From an uncultured Lacibacter sp. (GTDB taxonomy: Bacteria; Bacteroidota; Bacteroidia; Chitinophagales; Chitinophagaceae): 21,954 nt of DNA. The stretch lies in the NCBI RefSeq assembly GCF_946479605.1, contig NZ_CAMLGT010000031.1, forward strand, positions 1 to 21,954. The letters run 5' to 3'. This document shows positions 1 through 8,511 of this stretch, one piece after another. The notes under the pieces were generated by a model. It was given only the letters and a program-made list of their open reading frames with translations, had not been told where the DNA came from and ran no database searches. Within the stretch, counting starts at the first letter, position 1, and each line of letters starts with the position of its first letter. Made by a program: the position numbers and the translations under genes.

Positions 1-1079
1 CCCGCAGCGGTAATACCTGCTACCGTTGCAGAACCAATTGTAACACGTAATAAAGCCGTAATCACCCATGCAAAGATCAACGGTGGCATTTGCCATTTGC
101 TGCTGAAGGAAGCGATGTAATCGCCGGTGCCGCTATCTTGTAATACCTGTTTAAATACACCACCAGCAGTAATGATGAGTAAGATCATGGCGATTCCGGA
201 GATACCGTCACTCAACCATTTCATTGTTTTTTCCATGGGAATATTCTTGCGGATGCCAAAAACATACAGCGCTAAAAGCACAGCGATAAATAAAGCGATG
301 GTGGAATCACCAATAAACAGGCATGCAGTTTTTAAAAATCCTTCGGTCAGAAAATTTTGTGCAACCACTGCCAGTGAAATGAGTAATACAGGAAGTAAAG
401 CAATTAAAAAACTTGGTAAGGCTGCTGGCAATTCTTTCAACTCTGTTTCTATTGGAGTAAACAGGTTGGTTTCTTTAGAAGTAATACCTTTCACTAATCT
501 TCCAAGAAAAGGACCTGCAACAATTACCGCAGGTATTGCAATCAGTATTCCATACATCAACACTTTTCCCATATCTGCTTTGAATGCATTCACCAATACA
601 ACCGGGCCGGGATGTGGAGGTAAAAAACAATGTGTGGTGCTGAGCGATGCGGCCATTGGTATGGCGATGTACAGAAGCGGCAATCCTGTTTTACGTGCCA
701 GCATAAACACCAATGGTACCAGAATCACAAAGCCTGCATTATAGTAGAGCGGAATGCCGATTAAAAATCCGGTGAGCAATACCGCCCATTGAATATTCTG
801 TTCGCCGAATTTTTTAATGAGGGTGATGGCAATTTTTTCTGCAGCACCACTTGCTTCTAAAATTTTGCCGAGTACAGCACCAAGACAAAGAATCAACGCC
901 AATCCACCCAAGGTACTGCCCACGCCTTTTTCAATTGATTTCAACAAAGCAGGAGCAGGCATACCTAATGCAAGCCCTGCAAGTATTGCAACGATCAATA
1001 AAGAGATGAACGGATTGATTTTTTTTACCGTAAGAAAAACCTGTAAAAGAATAGCGCCAAGTATAATGAGTAACTGCAT
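1..1079 (-). CDS. gntP: GntP-family gluconate/aldonate:H+ symporter (C-terminus cut at window edge)
   Basis: This is an inner-membrane permease of the gluconate (GntP) family, which imports aldonates with protons. I translated 359 codons from an ATG at 1079 running off the left edge; the family is usually about 440 residues, so some 80 residues are missing. The protein begins MQLLIILGAILLQ and is almost entirely hydrophobic. It carries the family hallmarks LYYNAGFVILVPLVF (about residues 111-125) and THCFLPPHPGP (about 149-159). It is the last visible gene of the minus-strand run, 41 bases after the GH10 gene, with a small hairpin in the gap and no Shine-Dalgarno sequence. In this context the cargo could be xylonate or arabinonate rather than, or as well as, gluconate. 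The family is clear; the substrate is inferred. Confidence 0.9.
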   Translation of the reverse strand, partial: MQLLIILGAILLQVFLTVKKINPFISLLIVAILAGLALGMPAPALLKSIEKGVGSTLGGLALILCLGAVLGKILEASGAAEKIAITLIKKFGEQNIQWAVLLTGFLIGIPLYYNAGFVILVPLVFMLARKTGLPLLYIAIPMAASLSTTHCFLPPHPGPVVLVNAFKADMGKVLMYGILIAIPAVIVAGPFLGRLVKGITSKETNLFTPIETELKELPAALPSFLIALLPVLLISLAVVAQNFLTEGFLKTACLFIGDSTIALFIAVLLALYVFGIRKNIPMEKTMKWLSDGISGIAMILLIITAGGVFKQVLQDSGTGDYIASFSSKWQMPPLIFAWVITALLRVTIGSATVAGITAA

Positions 1080-1097
1080 GCAAACAATCGTTGAGCA

Positions 1098-1113
1098 CTG
1101 TCGTAAACGACAG
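1098..1113 (-). promoter_or_regulatory. Small hairpin in the GH10-gntP gap
   Basis: A perfect 6-bp inverted repeat, CTGTCG and CGACAG, flanks a 4-base loop, 18 bases before the gntP ATG. The minus strand has no U-run after it, so it is not a good terminator for this transcript. It could be an mRNA processing or stability element separating a secreted enzyme gene from a membrane protein gene. Its role is unknown. Confidence 0.3.
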
Positions 1114-1120
1114 CAAATTT

Positions 1121-2281
1121 TTATTTACCGGGAACTGCCATGACCGCCTGCAAAGCAGGTTTGGGTTGGCGCTGACGATCCCATAACAAAGGATAATTTG
1201 TACGACGAGGTATGGGGTAATCATTTTTCCAGTTCATGCCATCATGCACACCCCACAACGTAACACGATCAATCTTCTCTTTTCGTTTGTAAAAGATACT
1301 GAAAAGTTCCGCATAACGGTTGCTGAGTAAACGTTGCACACTATCCGGTAATCCTTTTTGATAGGGATCTAAAAAAGTTTTGAACTCTTCCAGTTGAAAC
1401 TGTTTATCAGCCATACCCTGTCCGATGATCTGTCCCTCTTTTGTTAACGGTAATACATCCACATCTAATTCCGTAATCATCACTTTTACATTGCAGGCAG
1501 CATAAGCATCAATCGCCTCTTCAATGTATTTTGTTTTAGGATAATTCAAACCCCAATGGCCTTGTATACCCACGCCATCAATACGGATGCCTTCTTTCTG
1601 CAACATCTTTACCAAACGTACAATGCCATCCCGTTTGGACGGACGCCATGCATTGAAATCGTTATAATACAATTCAGTGTTGGGTGCGTATTGTGCAGCA
1701 AACTTAAATGCGTATTTAACAAGTGTATCACCATTGCCAAACGCATTCACCCATGTGGTGGGACGGTAGTTGCCATCTTCATCAATCACTTCATTCACTA
1801 CATCCCATGCATGTACACGACCGGCATATCGTCCGGCAACTGTTTGTATATGATTCCGCAACCGTTCAATCTGTTCTTCTTTGCTGTTTGGTTTTCCCTG
1901 AGCGTTTGTAAAAAACCATGCAGGACATTGGTTGTGCCATACCAATGTGTGACCAATAATAAACATGTTGTGCTTTTCACCAAAGGCCACAAAATCATCA
2001 GCAGGTCCAAAATTAAAAACGCCGGGTTCGGGATTGATCAATGCCGCTTTCATTACATTTTCAACGGTAATGGAATTAAACTGGCTGATCACAATTTCCT
2101 GCGATGCTTTATCACGGCCGGAAGTAATGAAGGGTGTAACGGCAGTACCAATTCGGAATGCATCTTTGTACACATCCTTCAACGTTTGACCCGGTGCAAT
2201 CGATCGATTTACTTTTTTCATGGAGGCAAAGCCAATAGCTGCAAGCGGTAATGCAAATAATAAATAGCGTAACTGTTTCAA
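1121..2281 (-). CDS. GH10 endo-1,4-beta-xylanase, exported
   Basis: This 386-residue single-domain glycoside hydrolase family 10 enzyme is an endo-beta-1,4-xylanase that cleaves the xylan backbone. The acid/base glutamate is Glu164 in WDVVNE and the nucleophile is Glu271 in ITELDVDV. Other GH10 hallmarks are ITVENVMK (71-78), GHTLVWHNQ (110-118), YYNDFN (205-210), GIQGHW (238-243) and the closing TLWGVHDG (341-348). The start is TTG at 2281. The first in-frame ATG (2221) would remove MKQLRYLLFALPLAAIGFAS, a convincing Sec signal, so I prefer TTG. There is no lipobox cysteine and no carbohydrate-binding module. The gene starts 30 bases after the FAH-fold gene stops. Xylose released by this enzyme would feed the pentose-oxidation enzymes of the same run. 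Confidence 0.93.
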   Translation of the reverse strand: MKQLRYLLFALPLAAIGFASMKKVNRSIAPGQTLKDVYKDAFRIGTAVTPFITSGRDKASQEIVISQFNSITVENVMKAALINPEPGVFNFGPADDFVAFGEKHNMFIIGHTLVWHNQCPAWFFTNAQGKPNSKEEQIERLRNHIQTVAGRYAGRVHAWDVVNEVIDEDGNYRPTTWVNAFGNGDTLVKYAFKFAAQYAPNTELYYNDFNAWRPSKRDGIVRLVKMLQKEGIRIDGVGIQGHWGLNYPKTKYIEEAIDAYAACNVKVMITELDVDVLPLTKEGQIIGQGMADKQFQLEEFKTFLDPYQKGLPDSVQRLLSNRYAELFSIFYKRKEKIDRVTLWGVHDGMNWKNDYPIPRRTNYPLLWDRQRQPKPALQAVMAVPGK

Positions 2282-2311
2282 CTGAACTTTTTTTTGAATG
2301 ATAGCAAATGA

Positions 2312-3142
2312 TTACTTCACGGTGTTCACTAATTCACCAATACCTTGAATTGAAATGCTTATTTCATCATTGCTTTGTAAAGTGAAATCACTGCCGGGCA
2401 CAATACCTGTACCGGTCATAATTAAACAACCATGCGGAAACGAAGCTTCACGATAAATGAACGAAACCAGTTCCTGTGGTGTACGTTTCATTTGACTGAT
2501 GGCAATGTTTCCTTCAAATACCACAGCAGCATTACGTTTGATGGTAAGTTGAATAGTTGTATTTGGGTCGAGTGGTTCGTTTGTAAGATAAATACATGGA
2601 CCAATTGCTGCACAACCATCATATGTTTTTGCCTGTGGCAGGTACAATGGATTTTCGCCTTCAATACTGCGGCTGCTCATATCGTTACCCACTGTGTAAC
2701 CAATGATTTTTCCGGATGATGTTACTACCAATGTAAGTTCAGGTTCCGGCACATCCCACGTGCTGTCTTTACGAATGCGTACATAATCATTGCTTCCTAC
2801 AACACGATGAAACGAACTTTTGAAAAAACACTCCGGGCGTTCTGCTTCATATACTTTGCTGTAAAAATCGGCACCACCTGCTGCTTTACTTTCTTCCTGG
2901 CGGCCAACCATGCTGCGATAGTATGTAACACCACAAGCCCATAATTCCTGGTTGCTGCCCATGGGCGCTAAAACATCCTTTACAGCTGATGCATCCACTG
3001 CAGGCAATTTCGCCACAAGTGATGTTGCTTTTGCAAGCACTTTATCGTCATTGATAAATGTGTCCCAGCTTTCATCGGGAACTGCAAAAAACTGATTGTT
3101 GTTTTCGATTACTACGCCTGCTTTCGTTTTAAATAATTTCAT
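2312..3142 (-). CDS. FAH-family 2-keto-3-deoxypentonate dehydratase
   Basis: A 276-residue fumarylacetoacetate-hydrolase-fold protein. The best fit is 2-keto-3-deoxy-xylonate/arabinonate dehydratase, which forms 2-oxoglutarate semialdehyde (Sulfolobus KdaD and Caulobacter XylX type). Metal-ligand candidates are Glu133 and Glu135 in WDVPEPELTL and Asp154 in GYTVGNDMSSR. The stretch EGENPLYLPQAKTYDG (161-176) is typical of this branch, and Lys172 lies in it. The N-terminal part (1-60) is a small lead-in domain. There is no signal peptide, so it is cytoplasmic. The neighbours make the pathway nearly explicit: IlvD-type dehydratase before it and a semialdehyde dehydrogenase in the same run. Other FAH-fold reactions, such as hydrolysis of acylpyruvates, cannot be excluded by sequence alone. 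Confidence 0.88.
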   Translation of the reverse strand: MKLFKTKAGVVIENNNQFFAVPDESWDTFINDDKVLAKATSLVAKLPAVDASAVKDVLAPMGSNQELWACGVTYYRSMVGRQEESKAAGGADFYSKVYEAERPECFFKSSFHRVVGSNDYVRIRKDSTWDVPEPELTLVVTSSGKIIGYTVGNDMSSRSIEGENPLYLPQAKTYDGCAAIGPCIYLTNEPLDPNTTIQLTIKRNAAVVFEGNIAISQMKRTPQELVSFIYREASFPHGCLIMTGTGIVPGSDFTLQSNDEISISIQGIGELVNTVK

Positions 3143-3160
3143 GTTTGTATGATTGTCGTT

Positions 3161-4027
3161 TTATTTATTCGTTACATCACTCCATAACCAGATCAATGAA
3201 TCGGGTAATATACTGCCACCATGTTTACCACTATGTGTGCCTGACCCTTTTTCAAATTTAAGTTCATAACCCTTGTATTTAAGAGCAGATTCCATTTCAA
3301 GGTTTGCAAGCCACCAGTTGCCATGTTCATTATCCAGATCGTTTGTTCCATCCTGCATAAAAATTTTTATTTCCTTCTTTTTATGTTTTCGAATGATCGA
3401 TGGATAATTATTTCCTCCCCGTATGTTGGTATAACTCCCGATATGACTCAGCACTTTGCTGAAGTACTCGGGATGTTCCCATGCAGCTGTAAAAGCACAA
3501 ATTGCACCGCTCGACAAACCACCAATGCCATGCATCTTTGGATCATTGCTGATATTGTATTGCTTTTTCAGTTCTGGAATAATTTCATCTATCAGCAATG
3601 TGGAATAACGATCATCCAATACATCATATTCGTCTGCCCGGTTTCTTGCTGCAAACCTGTTAGGCGGATAATCGTTTGTTGGATGACCGGGATTTACAAA
3701 CAAACAAATGGTGACAGGTAATTTTTTCTGATGAATTAAATTATCATAAACAACCGGTACACGAAAATCACCAGAATCATTAACATAACTATGCCCGTCC
3801 TGAAAAACCATTAATGCTGCAGGCTTCGTTGGATCATATTGTGCCGGAATATAAATATAATACTCACGAAAATTATTATAGAGCTTGCTTTTCCATTCAT
3901 GCTTTGTAACCGTTCCTTTGGGTACGCCTTGTTTTCTGTACGAGTCAGGCCCAAGCTTATAGAGCGAATCCTGCGCCACACATCCAACAGTTGCAAACAA
4001 GAAAAAAAGGAAAGGCAATCTCTTCAT
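3161..4027 (-). CDS. Esterase-D-like alpha/beta hydrolase, exported (CE1-like)
   Basis: A 288-residue exported serine esterase of the putative-esterase (PF00756) type that contains feruloyl and acetyl esterases and Fes-like enzymes. The nucleophile elbow is GGLSSGA (169-175) with Ser172. His265 in GTHSGKHGG lines up with the catalytic His of Fes-type esterases, and an acid is likely among Asp226 and Asp230. Residues 1-18 form a signal peptide, and TVGC at 13-16 is a near-lipobox, so it may be a lipoprotein. It lies 13 bases after the lactonase gene and 18 bases before the FAH-fold gene. Removal of ester side groups (acetyl or feruloyl) from xylan is the simplest role. An auxiliary sugar-lactone or sugar-ester hydrolase is an alternative, given the neighbours. 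Substrate unknown. Confidence 0.8.
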   Translation of the reverse strand: MKRLPFLFFLFATVGCVAQDSLYKLGPDSYRKQGVPKGTVTKHEWKSKLYNNFREYYIYIPAQYDPTKPAALMVFQDGHSYVNDSGDFRVPVVYDNLIHQKKLPVTICLFVNPGHPTNDYPPNRFAARNRADEYDVLDDRYSTLLIDEIIPELKKQYNISNDPKMHGIGGLSSGAICAFTAAWEHPEYFSKVLSHIGSYTNIRGGNNYPSIIRKHKKKEIKIFMQDGTNDLDNEHGNWWLANLEMESALKYKGYELKFEKGSGTHSGKHGGSILPDSLIWLWSDVTNK

Positions 4028-4040
4028 GAGGGAGTATCAT

Positions 4041-5054
4041 TTAGTCTCTCATTTTAACACGTAGCACCTGCATATCGTTGGTGATATACATTGTCTTTTC
4101 ATCGGCTGATAATGCAACATTAGAAGCATGTTCATCAACCCGTATTTTACCAAGCAGTTTTGCTGCGCTGTTGAAGATCCAGATGCCGCCGGGGCCACTT
4201 GCAAAGACAATTCCATTGCTGCTGATCTTTAAACCATCGGGTAATCCTTTCAAACCTTTTGGTCCGTTGGCTGTACTGTAAAAGATGCGGCCATTGGTAA
4301 GCGCATCACCGTTTACATCATAAATGTACCAGTTGGGTTTGCGTGGATCGGAGCAGGCAATGATCACCTGTTTTTCGCCAGGCAAAAATGCAATACCGTT
4401 GGGTCGGGGAATACTATCAACCAACAATACCACTTCACCATTGGTCTTTACTTTATACACGCCGTTGAAAGCAATTTCTTTTTTAGGATCACGATCACTT
4501 TGTGTTTCTAATCCATACGGCGGGTCAGTTAAAAATAATTCGCCTGCACTATTATACGCTGCATCATTCGGACTGCTGAAACGTTTACCATTATATTGAC
4601 CTGCAATAGAGATATAGTTGGGCATTGGTTTATCCAACGGCGCATTCATACGTGCCATTTGCCTGTTACCGCATTGGCATAATACAAGGTTACCGTCTTT
4701 ATCCAGCAACAATCCATTCGAACCTTTTTCACCGCCTCTTGGTTCTGTACCGGTGTAACCTGATGGCGTGAGATATACTTCTTTTCCTTTTGCTTCTGTC
4801 CATTTGTAAACCGTATCTCTCGGCACATCTGAAAACAAAAGCATCTTGTGTTTTTCTACCCAAACAGGTCCTTCGCACCATTCAAAACCTTCGGCGATAA
4901 TTTCAATCACTGCCTCTTTTTTGATGATGGCATCCAACGCCGGATCAATCCGTTCAATTGTACCTGTTGTTTTATACATCGGTTGTTGTTGCGACTGTGC
5001 ATTATTGCAGGAAAAAAGACTTGCAATCAGTAATGTGTATATCGTTTGTTTCAT
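4041..5054 (-). CDS. SMP-30/gluconolactonase-family sugar lactonase, lipoprotein
   Basis: A 337-residue beta-propeller lactonase (SMP-30/gluconolactonase/LRE family) that opens aldonolactones to aldonates. Metal and catalytic residues are visible: Glu61 in WCEGPVW, Asn163 in SSPNDA, Asn219 in PRPNGIAF, and the general acid/base Asp273 in GLPDGL. LTDPPYGL (175-182) is typical of bacterial gluconolactonases. I start at the ATG at 5054. This gives MKQTIYTLLIASLFSC, a lipoprotein signal with lipobox LFSC and lipidated Cys16. An upstream TTG (5105) would bury that signal and overlap the dehydratase stop. The gene follows the dehydratase by 47 bases. Its predicted extracytoplasmic placement matters: lactone opening would precede import. 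The lactone (xylono-, arabinono- or glucono-) is not decided by sequence. Confidence 0.88.
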   Translation of the reverse strand: MKQTIYTLLIASLFSCNNAQSQQQPMYKTTGTIERIDPALDAIIKKEAVIEIIAEGFEWCEGPVWVEKHKMLLFSDVPRDTVYKWTEAKGKEVYLTPSGYTGTEPRGGEKGSNGLLLDKDGNLVLCQCGNRQMARMNAPLDKPMPNYISIAGQYNGKRFSSPNDAAYNSAGELFLTDPPYGLETQSDRDPKKEIAFNGVYKVKTNGEVVLLVDSIPRPNGIAFLPGEKQVIIACSDPRKPNWYIYDVNGDALTNGRIFYSTANGPKGLKGLPDGLKISSNGIVFASGPGGIWIFNSAAKLLGKIRVDEHASNVALSADEKTMYITNDMQVLRVKMRD

Positions 5055-5101
5055 GATTTGGTATTCAAAATCCGTTCGTATCAGCTGCATCAGCGTTTCT
5101 A

Positions 5102-6820
5102 TCAATGCGAATCTCTCGTTACTTCACTGCCCGAACTTCCTTGTAAGAAATCCAGGTCGGCGCCTTTATCTGCACCCATCACATGTTTAATATACAAACT
5201 TACATAACCACGGGTAGCCGCCGGTTTAGGTGCAGACCATGCTGCTTTGCGTTTGGCCAGTTCTTCATCGCTGACATGCAGATGCAATAAACGCTTTTCT
5301 ACGTTAAGTTCGATCATATCACCATTCTGAACAAGAGCTAATGCTCCACCAATCGCACTTTCCGGTGATACATGCAATACGGCTGTACCATAGGCTGTGC
5401 CGCTCATACGTCCATCGCTGATGCGCACCATATCTTTAATTCCTTTCTCTAATATTTTTTTTGGTAAGGCCATATTGCCCACTTCCGGCATACCCGGATA
5501 ACCAACAGGCCCCACATATTTCAACACCATTACACAGGTTTCATCAATGTCTAATGCTGGGTCATCAATACGTGCATTATAATCTTCTATACTTTCAAAC
5601 ACCACAGCACGACCGGTATGTTTCATGAGTGCAGGAGTTGCAGCCGATGGTTTAATAACAGCACCATTGGTTGCTAAATTCCCTTTCACCACCACACAAC
5701 CAGCTTCCGGGATAAACGGTTTATTATACGCAGCAATTACATCTTCATTGTAATTATCGGTAGTGCCGATAATATTTTCGTGATGATTTTTTCCTGTTAC
5801 GGTGATGACGTTTTTGTGCAGCTGTTCTTTCATTTCATTTAATATCACCGGTAAACCTCCGGCATAGTAAAAATCTTCCATCAGGTATTTTCCTGAAGGC
5901 ATTAAATTTAACAGCAAAGGAATTTTACTTCCCAATGTATCAAAATCATCGAGGTTCAAATCAACACCAATTCTTCCTGCAATGGCTGTTAAATGAATAA
6001 TGAAATTTGAAGAACCGCCAACTGCTGCGTTTACCTTAATGGCATTTTCAAATGCTTCACGAGTAAGAATTTTATCGATGGTTAAATTTTCTTTCACCAT
6101 TTCAACAATGCGTCGTCCGCTGAGTTGTGCCATTACTTTCTTTCTGCTGTCTGCTGCGGGTATTGCTGATGCTCCGCTCAATGTTAGTCCTAATGATTCA
6201 ACCATTACAGCCATGGTACTTGCAGTGCCCATCGTCATACAATGACCAATGCTTCTGCTCATACAACTTTCTGCATATTCAACTTCTTCCTGGTTCATCT
6301 TGCCCGTCTTCATGTCTTCATCAAACTTCCACACATGTGTACCGCTGCCGATGGTTTGTCCTTTGTAACGTCCGTTCAACATTGGTCCACCTGGTACAAC
6401 AATTGTAGGTAAGCCAACACTTGCTGCACCCATTACGGTACTTGGAGTTGTTTTATCGCAACCCGTTAATAATACTACGCCATCGATCGGATTACCACGA
6501 ATACTTTCTTCTGCATCCATACTCGCCAGGTTACGGAACAACATCGCTGTAGGTTTCAGCAACGTTTCACCCAAACTCATAATGGGAAATTCAACAGGAA
6601 ACCCACCTGCTTCTAACACGCCACGTTTCACCGCTTCTGCATGATCACGAAAATGTGCATTACAGGGTGTGAGTTCACTGAACGTATTACAAATGCCAAT
6701 GACAGGCCTTCCATCAAACATATCAGTAGGCATTCCCTGATTCTTCATCCAGCTGCGGTAAATAATGCCGTCTTTATTTTTCTTACCAAACCAATCGTGG
6801 CTTCTTAAATGTGTGCTCAT
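5102..6820 (-). CDS. IlvD/Edd-family pentonate (xylonate/arabinonate) dehydratase
   Basis: A 572-residue iron-sulfur dehydratase of the IlvD/Edd family, most like L-arabinonate and D-xylonate dehydratases rather than dihydroxyacid dehydratase. It converts the pentonate to 2-keto-3-deoxypentonate. The cluster cysteines are Cys53 in ELTPCNAHF, Cys121 in LLTGCDKTTP and Cys194 in IGHCMTMGTAST. Lys123 is the expected metal-bridging lysine and Ser473 in GRMSGTAYG the catalytic serine. The N-terminal YRSWMKNQG (21-29) matches the arabinonate dehydratase branch. It is cytoplasmic, with ATG at 6820. It is flanked by the semialdehyde dehydrogenase (36-base gap) and the lactonase. Whether it prefers xylonate, arabinonate or gluconate needs an assay; context (GH10, GH43) favours pentonates. 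Confidence 0.9.
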   Translation of the reverse strand: MSTHLRSHDWFGKKNKDGIIYRSWMKNQGMPTDMFDGRPVIGICNTFSELTPCNAHFRDHAEAVKRGVLEAGGFPVEFPIMSLGETLLKPTAMLFRNLASMDAEESIRGNPIDGVVLLTGCDKTTPSTVMGAASVGLPTIVVPGGPMLNGRYKGQTIGSGTHVWKFDEDMKTGKMNQEEVEYAESCMSRSIGHCMTMGTASTMAVMVESLGLTLSGASAIPAADSRKKVMAQLSGRRIVEMVKENLTIDKILTREAFENAIKVNAAVGGSSNFIIHLTAIAGRIGVDLNLDDFDTLGSKIPLLLNLMPSGKYLMEDFYYAGGLPVILNEMKEQLHKNVITVTGKNHHENIIGTTDNYNEDVIAAYNKPFIPEAGCVVVKGNLATNGAVIKPSAATPALMKHTGRAVVFESIEDYNARIDDPALDIDETCVMVLKYVGPVGYPGMPEVGNMALPKKILEKGIKDMVRISDGRMSGTAYGTAVLHVSPESAIGGALALVQNGDMIELNVEKRLLHLHVSDEELAKRKAAWSAPKPAATRGYVSLYIKHVMGADKGADLDFLQGSSGSEVTRDSH

Positions 6821-6856
6821 CTTGTTCTGTTTATAATTTCACGGGTTGCCTTGTGG

Positions 6857-8443
6857 CTAATTTAAATCTTTATTCGTCCTCTCGCCATTTATTAACCGCC
6901 AAATACCCAATGTGTTTTTATTTTTTAGTTCTGCAGGTAATAAAGCATCGGGCATGTTCTGATAACATACCGGTCTTGTAAAACGGTTGATGGCTGCGGT
7001 GCCAACAGACGTAGACTTACTATCAGTAGTTGCGGGAAACGGACCACCGTGTACCATTGCACTACACACTTCCACACCTGTAGGAAATCCATTGATGACA
7101 ACACGCCCCACTTTTTGTTCAAGTACATCAATCAGTTCTTTGTATTCCACCAACTCATCATGCGTTCCATGAATAGTGGCAGTGAGATGGCCGGCAAGTT
7201 TTTTAGCGATATTGATCATTTCATCTTTACCGGTAGTTGTAACAGTAATGCTTGCGGGGCCAAATATTTCTTCGCTCAGTTCAGGATTTTTTTCAAAGAC
7301 ATCACTGCTCGTTTCGAACAATACCGGTGTTGCATAGTTGCTTTCTGTTCCTTTTGCAGCGCCGCCGCTTGCTAATTGTGCCACACCGTTTACATGCAAC
7401 TGTTGTTCCACAGCTTTTGAGTATGAATCATAAATGGCAGGTGCCAACATTACACCGCCGTTTGTTTTTTCAAATTCCTCTTTCAATATGTTTTTAAATT
7501 CCTCTTCATTTTTATTATAGAACAGCATACCGGGGTTTGTACAAAACTGTCCAACACCCATGGTGATGGAACCAGCATAACCTGCTGCAATAGCAGCAGC
7601 TCTTTCTTTCATTGCCTGAGGTAAAATAAAAACCGGATTGCTGCTGCCCATTTCAGCATAAACAGGAATAGGTTCAGGACGACTGACAGCCGCATCGTAC
7701 AATGCTTTTCCTCCTTTATACGAACCGGTAAAACCAACAGCTTTAATGTGCGGATGTTTTACCAACTGCATACCTGTGGTTGGGCCATCGCCAAACAATA
7801 ATGAAAAAACACCATCGGGCATATTGGTATTTATTGCCGCTGTTTGAATTGCTTTACCAATTATAGTTGAAGTGGCAGGGTGTGCACCGTGTGCTTTTAC
7901 AATAACGGGGCAACCTGCGGCCAAAGCAGAAGCAGTATCGCCACCGGCAACAGAAAATGCCAACGGAAAATTACTTGCACCAAAAACGGCTACAGGGCCA
8001 ATAGCAATTTGTATATAACGTATATCAGGTTTAGGAATAGGGGCCCGATCGGGTAGTGCTGTTTCTATACGTGCATCAACCCATGAACCTTCACGCAACA
8101 AAGCCGCAAACATTTTTAACTGATTAACTGTGCGTCCTCTTTCACCTTCAATACGTGCAGATGGCAAACCCGTTTCGCTGCTGCACACCGTTACTAACTT
8201 ATCGCCGGTTTTCAAAATCTCTTCTGCAATTGCGTCTAAAAAGCCTGCTTTTTCATGCCCGCTTTTTTTATAGTACTGCTGAAATGCAGCAGCTGCTTTT
8301 TCGGCGGCCATATCAACTTCTGCAGCTGTGGCTTTGGGAAAAACATATTCGTTATTTGTTCCGGTGGCCGGATTAAACGAATAAAAAGTTTCAGTTCCTT
8401 CATCTGATGAATTAAATCCAATGATCTGTTTCTCTTTTATCAT
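6857..8443 (-). CDS. 2-oxoglutarate semialdehyde dehydrogenase (aldehyde dehydrogenase, NADP+ type)
   Basis: A 528-residue aldehyde dehydrogenase that fits the long (about 525 residue) alpha-ketoglutaric semialdehyde dehydrogenase type. It would oxidise 2-oxoglutarate semialdehyde to 2-oxoglutarate, the last step of the Weimberg-type pathway. Active-site residues are Asn158 in GASNFPLAF, Glu264 in YAEMGSSNP and Cys301 in GQFCTNPG. The cofactor loop GFTGS follows at 237-241, and the C-terminal GRVVINGFPTGVEV is characteristic of this group. I use ATG at 8443; a TTG two codons upstream is possible. It is the first gene after the 184-base gap behind susD and starts the tight enzyme set. There is no signal peptide, so it is cytoplasmic. 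Confidence 0.88.
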   Translation of the reverse strand: MIKEKQIIGFNSSDEGTETFYSFNPATGTNNEYVFPKATAAEVDMAAEKAAAAFQQYYKKSGHEKAGFLDAIAEEILKTGDKLVTVCSSETGLPSARIEGERGRTVNQLKMFAALLREGSWVDARIETALPDRAPIPKPDIRYIQIAIGPVAVFGASNFPLAFSVAGGDTASALAAGCPVIVKAHGAHPATSTIIGKAIQTAAINTNMPDGVFSLLFGDGPTTGMQLVKHPHIKAVGFTGSYKGGKALYDAAVSRPEPIPVYAEMGSSNPVFILPQAMKERAAAIAAGYAGSITMGVGQFCTNPGMLFYNKNEEEFKNILKEEFEKTNGGVMLAPAIYDSYSKAVEQQLHVNGVAQLASGGAAKGTESNYATPVLFETSSDVFEKNPELSEEIFGPASITVTTTGKDEMINIAKKLAGHLTATIHGTHDELVEYKELIDVLEQKVGRVVINGFPTGVEVCSAMVHGGPFPATTDSKSTSVGTAAINRFTRPVCYQNMPDALLPAELKNKNTLGIWRLINGERTNKDLN

Positions 8444-8485
8444 ATTCAAAGTTTACTTCATTCTAACAATTACGCTGTATAGGAA

Positions 8486-8511
8486 AGACCCTTTGTGGAT
8501 ACAAAAGGTCT
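8486..8511 (-). promoter_or_regulatory. Strong hairpin in the susD-dehydrogenase gap
   Basis: Arms AGACCCTTTGT and ACAAAAGGTCT flank a 4-base loop. On the plus strand there is one C/A mismatch (8491/8506), but in minus-strand RNA that pair becomes G-U, giving 11 continuous pairs. The structure is therefore better in the direction of the genes. It lies 42 bases before the dehydrogenase ATG and is followed by only three U. It fits an attenuator, an RNA 3'-end stabiliser for susCD, or a processing site that sets different susCD and enzyme levels. Confidence 0.55.

Noticed and set aside
127..744. Plus-strand open frame (205 codons) opposite the permease gene
   Set aside because: The minus strand encodes a convincing GntP protein over the same bases; the plus-strand translation has no family features.
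931..1224. Minus-strand open frame bridging gntP and the xylanase
   Set aside because: It overlaps both real genes in another frame and its protein is low-complexity shadow sequence.
1556..2251. Long plus-strand open frame (231 codons) opposite the xylanase gene
   Set aside because: It is a Cys/His-rich shadow of a clear GH10 gene with no recognisable domain or start context.
5055..5105. Upstream TTG start for the lactonase
   Set aside because: It would add 17 residues before a clean lipoprotein signal and overlap the dehydratase stop; ATG at 5054 is better.
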